This document shows, piece after piece, positions 11,891 to 22,628 of a stretch of 64,000 nucleotides of DNA. The stretch comes from Liolophura sinensis. Its lineage: Eukaryota; Mollusca; Polyplacophora; Chitonida; Chitonidae. Each line of letters starts with the position of its first letter. Position 1 is the stretch's first letter. Both the position numbers and the translations under genes were made by a program. A model generated the notes under the pieces. It saw only the letters and a list, made by a program, of their open reading frames with translations. It was not told the DNA's origin and made no database searches. Location of the stretch: contig NC_088302.1 of NCBI RefSeq assembly GCF_032854445.1, positions 26,251,080 through 26,315,079 on the forward strand, in the 5' to 3' direction.

Positions 11891-13880
11891 ATAATCCATC
11901 CAGGTTTTCTCTCATTTCTATTCAGAACCCATTCAAGTTTGTCGGTCTCTCTTCTGTACTCAAACCCATCCATATATGTCAGCCTCTATCACCTGTACTC
12001 AAAATCAATCCATGTATGCCAGTCTCTCTCACCTGTAATCAGAACCCATCCATGTATGTCAGTCTCACTCGCCTGTACTCAAAACTCATCCATGTATGCC
12101 AGTCTTTCTCACCTGTACTCAGAACACATCTTTGTATGTCAGTCTCTTTCATCTGTACTCAGATTCAATCTAGGTACATGCCAGTCTCTCTCATCTGTAC
12201 TTAGAACCCATCCATGTATACCAGTCTCTCTCACCTGTACTCAGAACCCATCCATGTATTTCAGTCTCTCTCACCTGTACTCAGAACCCATCCATGTATG
12301 CCAGTCTTTCTCACCTGTACTCAGAACCCATCCATGTATGTCAGTCTCTCTCAACTGTACTCAGAACCCATCCATGTATGTCAGACTCTCTCACCTGTAA
12401 TCAGAACCCATCCATGTATGTCAGTCTTTCTCAATTGTACTCAGAACCCATCCATGTATGTCAGTCTCTTTCATCTGTACTCAGGTTCAATCTAGGTACA
12501 TGCCAGTCTCTCTCATCTGTACTCAGTACCCATCCATGTATACCAGTCTTTCTCACCTCTACTCAGAACCCATCCATGTATGTCAGTCTCTCTCAACTGT
12601 ACTCAGAACCTATCCATGTATGTCAGTCTTTCTCACCTGTACTCAGAACCCATCCATGTATGTCAGTCTCCCTCACCTGTAATCAGAACCTATCCATGTA
12701 TGTCAGTCTTTCTCACCTGAACTCAGAACCCATCCATGTATGTCAGTCTCTCCCACCTGTAATCAGAACCCGTCCATGTATGTCAGTCTCTCTTACCTGT
12801 AATCAGAACCCATCCTTATAAGCCAGTCTTTCTCACCTGTAATCAAAACCCATCCATGTATGCCAGTCTCTCTCACCTGTAATCAGAGCCTATCCATGTA
12901 CGTCAGACTCCCTCACCTGTAATCAGAACCCATCCATGTATGCCAGTGTCTCTCACCTGTAATCAGAACCCATCCATGTATGTCAGACTCTCTCACCTGT
13001 AATCAGAACCCATCCATGTATGTCAGACTCTCTCACCTGTAATCAGAACCCATCCATGTATACCAATCTCTCTCACCTGTAATCAGAACCCATCCATGAA
13101 TATCAGTCTCTCTCACCTGTACTTAGAACCCATCCATGTATGGCAGTCTTTCTCGCCTGTAATCAGAACCTATCCATGTTTGCCAGTATCTCTCACCTGT
13201 AATCAGAACCTATCCATGTATACCAATTTCTCTCACCTGTACTCAGAACCCATCCATGTATGCCAGTCTCTCTCAACTGTACTCAGAACCCATCCATGTA
13301 TGTCAGTCTCTCTCACCTGTACTCAGAACCCATCCATGTATGCCAGTCTCTCTTACCTGTACTCAGAACCCATCCATGTATGTCAGTCTCTCTCACCCGT
13401 ACTCAGAACCCATCCATGTATGCCAGTCTTTCTCAGCTGTACTCAGAACCCATCCATGTTTGCCAGTATCTCTCACCTGTAATCAAAACCCATCCATGTA
13501 TACCAATCTCTCTCACCTGTACTCAGAACCCATCCATGTATGCCAGTCTCTCTCACCTGTACTCAGAACCCATCCATGTATGTCAGTCTCTCTCACCTGT
13601 AATCAGAACCCATCCATGTATGTCAGACTCTCTCACCTGTACTCAGATCTCATCCATGTATGCCAGTCTCTCTCACCTGTACTCAGAACCCATCCATGTA
13701 TGTCAGTCTCTCTCACCTGTAATCAGAACCCATCCATGTATGTCAGGCTCTCTCACCTGTACTCAGATCTCATCCATGTATGCCAGTCTCTCTCACCTGT
13801 ACTCAGAACCCATCCATGTATACCAATCTCTCTCACCTGTACTCAGATCCCATCCATGTATGTCAGTCTCTCTCACCTAC
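11891..13880. repeat. Minisatellite block C, unit 40 bp, about 50 copies
   Basis: The unit is CCATCCATGTATGTCAGTCT then CTCTCACCTGTACTCAGAAC. It aligns to the block B unit (shared CCATCCAT-TATGCC and TCACCT-TACTC) with about 7 bp lost. Intermediate units fill 11880-12180. Unit identity is highest at 13240-13860, suggesting recent homogenisation there; a 120-bp three-unit motif is repeated near 13600-13840. A 40-bp period shifts frame every unit and few units contain a stop in any plus-strand frame. This explains the long overlapping open frames, which are not genes. Confidence 0.95.
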
Positions 13881-16727
13881 ACTTCTTCGAGCTGTGCTGT
13901 AATACAAGTGGTTTTATACTCACGATTTGTCTTTGAACGAGAATGATAAGATTGCTGACAAATTCAGCATTTGTTGAAACTGGCACTGTGCTATGCCTGT
14001 CGCGGGTATGTAAACAGCATCAGTTATAACAGACTGATGCGTAAATGAAACCGAAAATGAGCTGAGTTTCTTACCAAAGTTTCCGCTGAGAATGAAAGTT
14101 ACCGTGTGTGACATCTAGTCACGGGTTGCGCGTATATTCCACTTGCATCTGTGTGCAAAACGGAGTCTTCCTTACTACCTAATATCTCTGTATGCGAGCG
14201 TTGCATGAATTCAGAGGACGACACCTGTGGGAATATCACACATCTTGCATATGTTCCGTTGTGTCTCCGTTTAAAAGAATCTAGCTTCGTGCTTTCGTCA
14301 TAGACTATGGAGCCCTATGTGGTCAGGGCGATGAGTGATAAGCAGACCTGCATGTTTACATTCGCTCTGCACGTGACACTCAACGACATGTACGTACTTT
14401 TTGTACGGATTATAGTCAATCTTGTTTGTGGTAATTTGAATGGGGTACATGAAAATAAATACAGCGTAAGGTTAATGAAATAAAGCGCATCCGGTTAAAT
14501 TTAAAATTGTTCGTAGTGTATGTTTGTGTATGATTTGAAATTTATGTTTTATTTCATTTTTACCGAAGACCATTACGGTCATTGCATTTCACGGCTGTAG
14601 TTGACTATGTTATAATGAAAACCAGACTGCATTCTGTGTCCTTACAAAACCCCAGGAAAGCTTTCCCCGAACGTTCGAGATGCTATTTATAGTCATTTAT
14701 AGACTGTGACTTACTTCTGGTTTAAATGCAGACGCGCGCTGGTCTCGTCAGTGACCTAAATAGTTCTCCAGTATGCAAGGATGCGTCATTTGTATGCAGC
14801 AGGCGTGTGTTGAACTCCGACGAATGCACTTCCTTGTTTGCTTCGATTAAATCTTATGCAAAGAGAGCTCTTTGCGTCTCACAGGAAGAGTCCAAAATAC
14901 TTAATTAATATATGCATATATTATACTGATATGCATGTAGATATATATCACACACTGTGTACCATGTAGATGCAATTATAGATTGTGCAGCTCTCGGAAG
15001 CGGAATTAGATTTTATAATTTATATATTGTAAATAAAGCGGTTTTATCGATAAGCCGACAAAATTAACTCTACATCCTTAAATAGATTTAATTGTTTTGT
15101 TGAAAACAAAAGTTTTTGGGTAATCTATCCAATAATTAAAAGAGACCGTGTCAGACTTTTGTAGATTAATATATGCGTATGTATATCTGCAGAATACAGA
15201 TGTTTTGTATAGTCGTTTGCTTACTGTGCATCGCACCCACTGACCCACTTGGCAGCGTTCCCTGGCGGGTCAACTAGCGGTCAGCACACAGCTGATCGAT
15301 TGTCCACTCCAATCTGACCGCTTTTTCGCTCTGGCCGAGATGGTTGGGATTGCCACTGTGAGGAGTTTGTGTGTGTTTCCAAAATCTGAATTCATTGAAA
15401 TATTGACTATGAGGAATAGGGAAGTTTAGACGAAAATTGCAACTGTTAAAACCTCCACAAGACAATAAAAGACAAAGCGAAAAAGGAAAAATAACCGATA
15501 CAATTACTTCGGAATAGCCTGTACTATGCAGACGCAAGGGGGAGGTGGGGGGGCGGGGGGGCGTACCAGTGAAAAAGGTGAATGATAATGGCGTCAATGC
15601 TCATCAGGTTGTCCATGTTGCTTTACATGTAACGGTTATAACAAATGTTGACCGTCTATAACATTTACCATAAACAATATCAACATGCATCCCCCCCCCC
15701 CTACCTCTGTCAGAGTCTTGTGATGTTTAAGATACTTTGAATGGTTGTATTACGTAGACATTAGTCAGGCGCTGTCTTTCACTTTAACACCTTACATGTC
15801 ACCTATATGACTAATACAAGCTTTAAAATAAATGTCGCGTACATTTACATTATCCATGTTTAACTTTTGTGAATGGTATCTGGAGCTTTTATAAAAGTAG
15901 ATGTAGGTCTGTAAAATGTCAGTTAGCTTGAGTGTGATTCGTTCAACATTTACCGTTTGGTCTTCCACCTTTCACTTAATACAATAGACTACTTGTACTT
16001 GTACGATCACGAAATTTCTTCGCAGAATGTCGATATGCTCAAATATGCAAGACTACTGCTAACAACTATTACCGATCTTAAATTATTTTATTTTTATTAT
16101 TTAATGCCTGTTTTAGGAGAGAAGAAATAAACATGATGCAAATTTCAGATGAAAGACAGAGTAAAGTTATTCATAAATACGGTCTTTAATATTAGTTTTT
16201 TCGATTTTTGTTTCAGGAGAAAAGAGCATTCGAAAATATTTTGTATACGGTGGTTCATATTTGGAATAACCTTGTGGTACATATCAACTTTGAATAATAA
16301 ATAAGCGTGTAATCCACGCCAATTACATGTATTTGAATATAAACCTGGAGTCGACCCCACAAAGACATTTCTGACTTAAGTCCAAATTTGAAATGAGGTC
16401 AAAAAGCTTATTTTTCGGTTTTAGAAATTAAAATTTCGTCGGCCTTATCCATTTTATCTCAAGACAAAACGTGTCTAAATTTCAACTTCCAGTACCAAAA
16501 CGTGCACCTTCTGAAGAACATTTAAATATTAACTTAAGTCGCAAAGGGCTTTGTGGAATCTGCTCCTCTTGCTGTTATCTGAACAAATTCATAATCTTAA
16601 TTATGATACTCAATTATACCACTGGGGTCTACATGGACGCCTTTATTCAGCTGATAATACGTAATGCATGTAGAAAAAACGTACAGGATAAATCAAACCA
16701 TTGCAGTTATTGCCCTACACGTACATC
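13881..16727. other. Gene-free stretch
   Basis: There is no protein-like open frame. A G-rich tract lies near 15540-15562 and a C10 run near 15690. An open frame on the minus strand at 15274-15597 is low-complexity and shows no family resemblance. Confidence 0.6.
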
Positions 16728-17340
16728 TAGTTAATACCGATGGTGGGATACATCAAGCTTAATACCTTCTGTGATGGCAATCCATGTGTGTAGATCTCAT
16801 TAATACCGATCGGGGCATACATCAAGTCCAATCTCTTCTGTGAGAGCAGTCCATGTACATCTTGTCAATACCGACTGGGGGATACATCAAACCCAATCCC
16901 TTCTGCGAGAGCAGTCCATGTATGTACATCTGGGTAATACAGATCGAGAGATACATCAAGCTCAATCCCTACTGTGAGAGCAGTATATGAATGTGCATCT
17001 GGTTAATACCGATCGGGGGATACATCAGGTTCAATCCCTACTGTCAGAGCAGTCAATGTATGTACATTTGGTTAATACAGATCGAGGGATACATCAAGCT
17101 TACTGCCTTCTGTGATGGCAATCCATGTATGTAGATCTCATTAATACCGATCGGGGGATACACCAAGCTCAATCCCTTTTGTGAGGGACGCCCATGTATG
17201 TACATCTGGTTAATACAGATCGAGGGATACATCAAGCTCAATCCCCACTGTGAGATCACTCCATGTATGTACATCTGGTTAATACCGATCGGAGGATACA
17301 CCAAGCTCAATCCCTTCTGTGAGGGCCGCCCATGTATAGT
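16728..17340. repeat. About 70-bp minisatellite, about 9 copies
   Basis: Units begin near GTACATCTGGTTAATACCGA, continue with a TCGGGGGATACATCAAGCTC block, and end at CAGTCCATGTAT. Copies are diverged by several substitutions each. Both strands have short open frames, which I regard as incidental. Confidence 0.9.
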
Positions 17341-17689
17341 GGCCCTCAAGTCACACACACCTGGGTCCACAGGTTGTAAGTCTTATTAAGGCAGTAGGTT
17401 TAGTAGGACTAACCCACGCTTCTTGTGCCACCCTTGTTTCCAAAGGGCTCGGCAAAGATATACTGCAACTGACAAGTAGGTTAGTAACATTAACATCAAA
17501 TCACCCAGGTAAATGTCAGAGACGGCCTTTACTTTGAGAAGCATAAACAATCGAACCAAAGATGAGTCTCAAGTTAATGGTCACTTAAACGCCATGTCTA
17601 TCAAAACTTACTGATAAATGTAGAAAGGTTCAGATGGGCGAAGTTATGACAGTATACCATGTAAATCTGATACTTCACGCCTGTGTTAG
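17341..17689. other. Spacer between two arrays
   Basis: About 350 bases of non-repetitive DNA in which I recognise no gene or element. Confidence 0.5.
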
Positions 17690-18900
17690 TCGATGGCGTG
17701 TTAGAGACACAACAGGTAAGAACTCTGGCTTGTAAAGACAAACATCAGGTAAGAATTCTGGCCTGTAAGGACACACATCAGGTAAAAACTGACCTGTACG
17801 GTCACAGGCTATGTTAGCATTCATGCTTGTAAGAAAACACAGCAGGTTAGAATTCTCACCTGTAAGAAAACACACCGGGTTAGAATTCTGGCCTGTAAAA
17901 TGACACACCAGGTAAGAATTCTAGCCTGTAAAGACACACATCAGGTAAGAATTCTGGCCTGTAAGGACACACATCAGGTAAAAACTGACCTGTACGATCA
18001 CAGACTATGTTAGCATTCATGCTTGTAAGAAAACACAGCAGGTTAGAATTCTCACCTGTAAGAAAACACACCGGGTTAGAATTCTGGCCTGTAAAATGAC
18101 ACACCAGGTAAGAATTCTAGCCTGTAAAGACACACATCAGGTTAGCATTCTGGCCTGTAAGAAGACACAGCCGGTTAGAATTCTGGCCTATATCGGGTTA
18201 GAATTCTGATCTGAAAGAAGACACCCGGTTAGAATTGTAGCCTGTGAGAAGACACCGCAGGTTAGAATTCTCACCTGTAAGAAGACATAGCAGGTGAGAA
18301 TTCTGACCTGTAAGAAGACACAGCAGGCTAGAATTCTCACCTGTAAGAACACACCAGGTTAGAACTGTAACCTTTGAGAAGATACAGCAGGTTAGAATTC
18401 TGATGTGTAAAAAGACACAGTAGGTGAGAATTCTAACCTGAAAGAAGACACAGCAGGTGAGAATTCTCACCTGTAAGAAGACACAGCAGGTTAGAATTCT
18501 CACCTGTAAGAAGGCACAGCAGGTGAGAATTCTCACCTGTAAGAAGACACAATAGGTTAGAATTCTGACCTGTAAGAAGGCACAGCAGGTGAGAATTCTG
18601 ACCTGTAAGAAGGCACAGCAGGTGAGAATTCTGACCTGTAAGAAGACACAGCAAGTTAGAATCCTGACCTGTATGAAGGCACAGCAGGTTAGAATTCTGA
18701 CCTGTAAGAAGACACAGCAGGTTAGAATTCTGGCCTGTAAGAACACACATCAGATAAGAATTCTGATCTGCAAGAAGACACCGCAGGATAGATTTCTGGC
18801 CTGTAGACATACCAGGTTAGAATTTTGGCCTGTAAGAAAACACGACACGATGGTTAGAATACTGAGCTGTAAGAAGACACGACACTAATTTTAGAATCCT
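17690..18900. repeat. 33-bp minisatellite with a 196-bp higher-order repeat
   Basis: The unit is about GGTTAGAATTCTGACCTGTA then AGAAGACACAGCA. Most units carry the palindrome AGAATTCT. In the left part a 196-bp block (six units minus two bases) occurs twice in succession, at about 17700-17900 and 17900-18100, nearly unchanged. Looser relatives continue to about 19170. Cys-rich open frames on both strands follow from the three-fold period. Confidence 0.93.
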
Positions 18901-19324
18901 GAGCCCCGTTTCACAAAGATGTCGTACATGTATGGTAATCGCACAATAGGATAATGGCAATAGTGACATACAAAATATCGTACGACAACTAGACTATAGA
19001 AAAACATGTCGTTCGCCACATTGTGAAACTCGGCCCAAGTCTTGAAGAAAACTCAAAACTGGGTTGGGTTTTTGGCCTGTGTAAAGAATGGCCTATAAGA
19101 AAACACGACACGAATTTCTAAATCTGGCCTGTAAGGAGACACTACATCGGGTTCGATTTCCAGCCCGTGAGAAGACATAACCTGTAAGAAGAATAGACGC
19201 GTCACCAAGGATTGTTAGATGCTGTAGATTTATGGCTCATTAACGTGTTCTAATTTCTTGACCAAAGAGCTGATCTGCACATTATTGTATGATATGAAGA
19301 ATAACTAATACAATTTAACATCGA

Positions 19325-19437
19325 CAGTACATGTTCTCAATGCTATACAGTATGAACATTTTCTCAATGCTATACAGTATGAACATGTTCTTAATGCTAT
19401 ACAATAGCAACATCTTCTCAATGCTATACAGTATGAA
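19325..19437. repeat. 31-bp tandem repeat, about 4 copies
   Basis: Four units of about CTCAATGCTATACAGTATGA plus ACATTTT. The array is short and partly diverged. The flanking 18900-20396 interval shows no gene. Confidence 0.85.
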
Positions 19438-20408
19438 TAAACTTTGTTCATGTTTGAGTAGTTCGCTCTTTAGACTAGGAATTCTTGTGCAATATTGCCA
19501 GTGGAAGGTTATTTTTTGTTTCAACGGCTTCCTGTTATCTAACCACTGATTTTATACCATGTTCTGTTTTCTCTGTCATCTAATAACGTGTGTCACAGGG
19601 GTGTTTCGCATTTAGCACATTGTCCAACTACTTCAGTTATACGTTTTGCACGTATGTGAACAATATCTTCTCGCCCAATTAATTTGAAAGTTTAATTCCC
19701 CTGCCTTCCACCAGACACCCGACGTTGACCCCTTCTTGCAGATCGTGCGCCTCTGTCATGTCTACTGATGTAAATTTATTTCCTTACTCACCCTTCTACC
19801 CTTAAAGCAGCTCGAAACAGTTGAAATCTGCGGATTATTTTCTGATTTTTTATTAGTCTTATTTACCGGGTTAACGGCACTGTGTCCAGCTAATGTAAAG
19901 CGCTGATTTTGACAGATTATCAGAAAAAAAAGTTGTCAAAGGTTGAATGTAGAAATCTAAGCCAAATTTGTCACAAAATTTATTTGCCTTGCCCTCAGTA
20001 AAGGAATTTTGCGCTCAAGTTAGACAAAGCAATCTGGTGACCCCCATTTCGTATTTGATATTTTGCATTCATCATTTGTATAATTCAGCTAATCTGTTTC
20101 ACCTTATTGGTAAACGTTCTCATTAGATGTATAGCATTCGTGTCTTTAGACCGAGCTATTCATCCGAAAATGTCTTCAGGAGAAATCAAAGGACTCTTTT
20201 CTACCTCCAAACAAAGGTTCATTTGAGTTCGATCCATGTTAGTATTTCTGACATCGAAAAGAAGGCATTCCTTTCAAACATTTTCCTTACTGCCTTATTC
20301 ATACTTTCTATCCTCTTCCACAGGGATTTTTTTAAATATCCAATGTATATCTCTTTCAGATCTCCACATGTTCTGTTAGTACTTCTTTGTTACACCCTAC
20401 CCAGTTGA

Positions 20409-20670
20409 TTTATTTATTTATTTGGTGTTTTACGCCGTACTTAAGAATATTTCATTTCTCCGACGGCGGCCAGCATTATGGTGGGTGGAAACTGGGGAAA
20501 CCCACGACCATCCGCAGGTTGCTGACAGACCTTCCCACTTACAGCCGGAGAAGAAGCCAGCATGAGCTGGACTTGAACTCACAGCGACCGCATTGGTGAG
20601 AGGCTCCTGGGTCATTACGCTGCGCTAGCGCGCTAACCGACTGAGCCACGGAGCCCCCCCCCCCTCCCCC
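20409..20670 (-). mobile_element. Full-length SINE with 5' poly(G) and target-site duplication
   Basis: Read on the minus strand: a G-rich run (about 18 of 19 bases are G, at 20652-20670), GCTCCGTGGCTCAGTCGG, the B-box-like region, the body, and a GGCGTAAAACACC end with an AAAT tail. The flanks carry CTACCCAGTTGA at 20397-20408 and CTACTCAGTTGA at 20671-20682, a 12-bp target-site duplication with one mismatch. The G-run lies inside the duplication and therefore arrived with the element. Confidence 0.87.
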
Positions 20671-20682
20671 CTACTCAGTTGA

Positions 20683-22528
20683 GAAAAAAATATTAAGTTA
20701 GTCAGGTACAATGTGCATGTACATATATCAGCCAGGTCAATACTTGAATTAGATTTTCATTACCCGTATATATCCTATTCGGACCTGTATGATATCTATA
20801 ACCCTGTCCAGAGCACCATTCCTCTGTTCTGAAAACTTCAGCACCATTAAAGTCATCATTAAGGGGTTCACGCTGGCTCCTTTACCTTATTCTGTCTGTT
20901 ACAGTATTTACAGCAAAAGACCTACATCACCCCACTCATATCACCATTATTTTGCCCACATTATTACGAACTTACATGTATACTACCTAGCAATCAATTT
21001 AGAGCATCCTTAACCTATTCAGAAGCTTGTCACTCTATTCAGCTCTCATGTACATAGTTCGTGACCCTGTTTGCGACTGTTCATTAGTGGTTATATCACC
21101 AATTTTTTCCAGGTACCGGTCACTTTAAATAGATTATTTGGATGCGTAGATGATTTTCTTAATCAATTTCAATTACATGTTATTTACATGTAATTAACTT
21201 GTTCCAATATCTTGCAAACTATTTGACTCACTATTTTGCCTGTAGACCAAATCATCATAACCACGATCGGGAATTTTTATGCTAACCTGTTCCGAGCGCA
21301 ACTGGACGCTAGGCATGCGTCACCACAAGAAAGGCTCCCATTAGCTGTATTCTATTGGGACACCATTTTGTGGTACCAGTTTCTCTATTCGTCAGAGTAC
21401 CATTACGCCTTTCGACGATTTCAAATTATCAATACCCTATATGAGACTTTACCCTTTACAGGACAACATTACTCATTCATCCCGTCATAACGTAGGCCAG
21501 CAGGTTTAAGATTCAATTTATCTCAATAGGCCTTTTAACTGTCGTCGTATTCAGAGCACCCACACTGGTTTCGGCACGCCACAAGTCATTTAACTCCTAA
21601 TTATCAGTATCAAAGTCCTATTCATACTTGTTTTTATCTGATCGGATTCTGATATATTTTTACCCGACGCCTTATTCGGGTTTGCATTATACCTCTTTCA
21701 GTTCCCATTCTTGTATAGTATGGCGATTATAATCTACCGAAACACAGCATTGGCTTAACCGTTTGGTTTGACTGGGAATCAGAACAACAAAATAATTCGT
21801 CCTGTATAGAATAACTGTAGGTACTGAAGTAGCGCTTCTTTGCTTATGAGAGTTACCTCCCCTAAATAAAGGGTCGCTTGTGTTAAACGTGAAATGAACA
21901 ACACGCCTCAGGATCATGAAGCTGTCTTAGGCATAAGTTAGACTTAATTTCAACTGGTGGTATTGGTCTTGAACATAGACGTAAACACTACTTTCGACTG
22001 TGTCGTGAGACAAGTCTCAGTAGCGGTAGTGAAGAAAAAAAAATCTAAGGTTAACTTACAGTTTTATCGCAGTAAAATATTTTGAAGATAAGACTAACTT
22101 TGACTTCTAAGGCAGCTTGATCCAAAGTCTTGATCAAGCGTAAAGTAACCACTGGAATATTAAACATATAGAATATAAAAAAAAACTACAGCATGAAGAA
22201 TAAAACTAGAGCATCGACGACAACGCCATAAGCAGTTGGTTCCAGCCTCACCAATGACATCTGGCCCCTTGTCATTTTACCTCAGGTTAAGGTTTTCATT
22301 CTAATTGTAGGCCTACATGTTAATGTTTAAACAACTTACATACCCACAGCAACATGGCTTGAGCTGAATTAGAAAATACAAAAAAACGCAATGACGATTA
22401 TAGCAATTTATCACACGTGACCAGAATCCCAGATTACATGCTACAGTATGCACATGCCGTTATCATATGTGCATTATATACGATCATGCCCGAGCTCAAT
22501 AAAGCATTCTTTGAGGAACACCATATGA
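20683..22528. other. Gene-free stretch
   Basis: I see only short open frames without family resemblance. An open frame at 21236-21490 lacks any domain signal or splice context. Confidence 0.55.
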
Positions 22529-22529
22529 T

Positions 22530-22592
<63 letters not shown>

Positions 22593-22628
22593 CTTATTTA
22601 CTTATTTATTTATTTATTTATTTATTTA
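22529..22628. repeat. (TTTA)n microsatellite
   Basis: About 25 TTTA units with two TTAC interruptions. The motif equals the reverse complement of the SINE tail, so it may have seeded from a minus-strand SINE whose body has decayed. No SINE body remains next to it. Confidence 0.95.

Noticed and set aside
6698-13880. CRISPR-like array
   Set aside because: Units are contiguous tandem repeats without unique spacers, and the genome is eukaryotic.
13256-13946. Two overlapping open frames of 226 and 228 codons
   Set aside because: The 40-bp unit cycles through all three frames and most units lack stops. The overlap of both frames is what an array, not a gene, would give.
15274-15597. 107-codon minus-strand open frame
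   Set aside because: It has Pro/Ser/Thr-rich low-complexity content over a G-rich tract and no domain or gene structure.
18198-18810. Cys-rich open frames of 182 and 125 codons
   Set aside because: They are produced by the 33-bp array and open in two frames at once.
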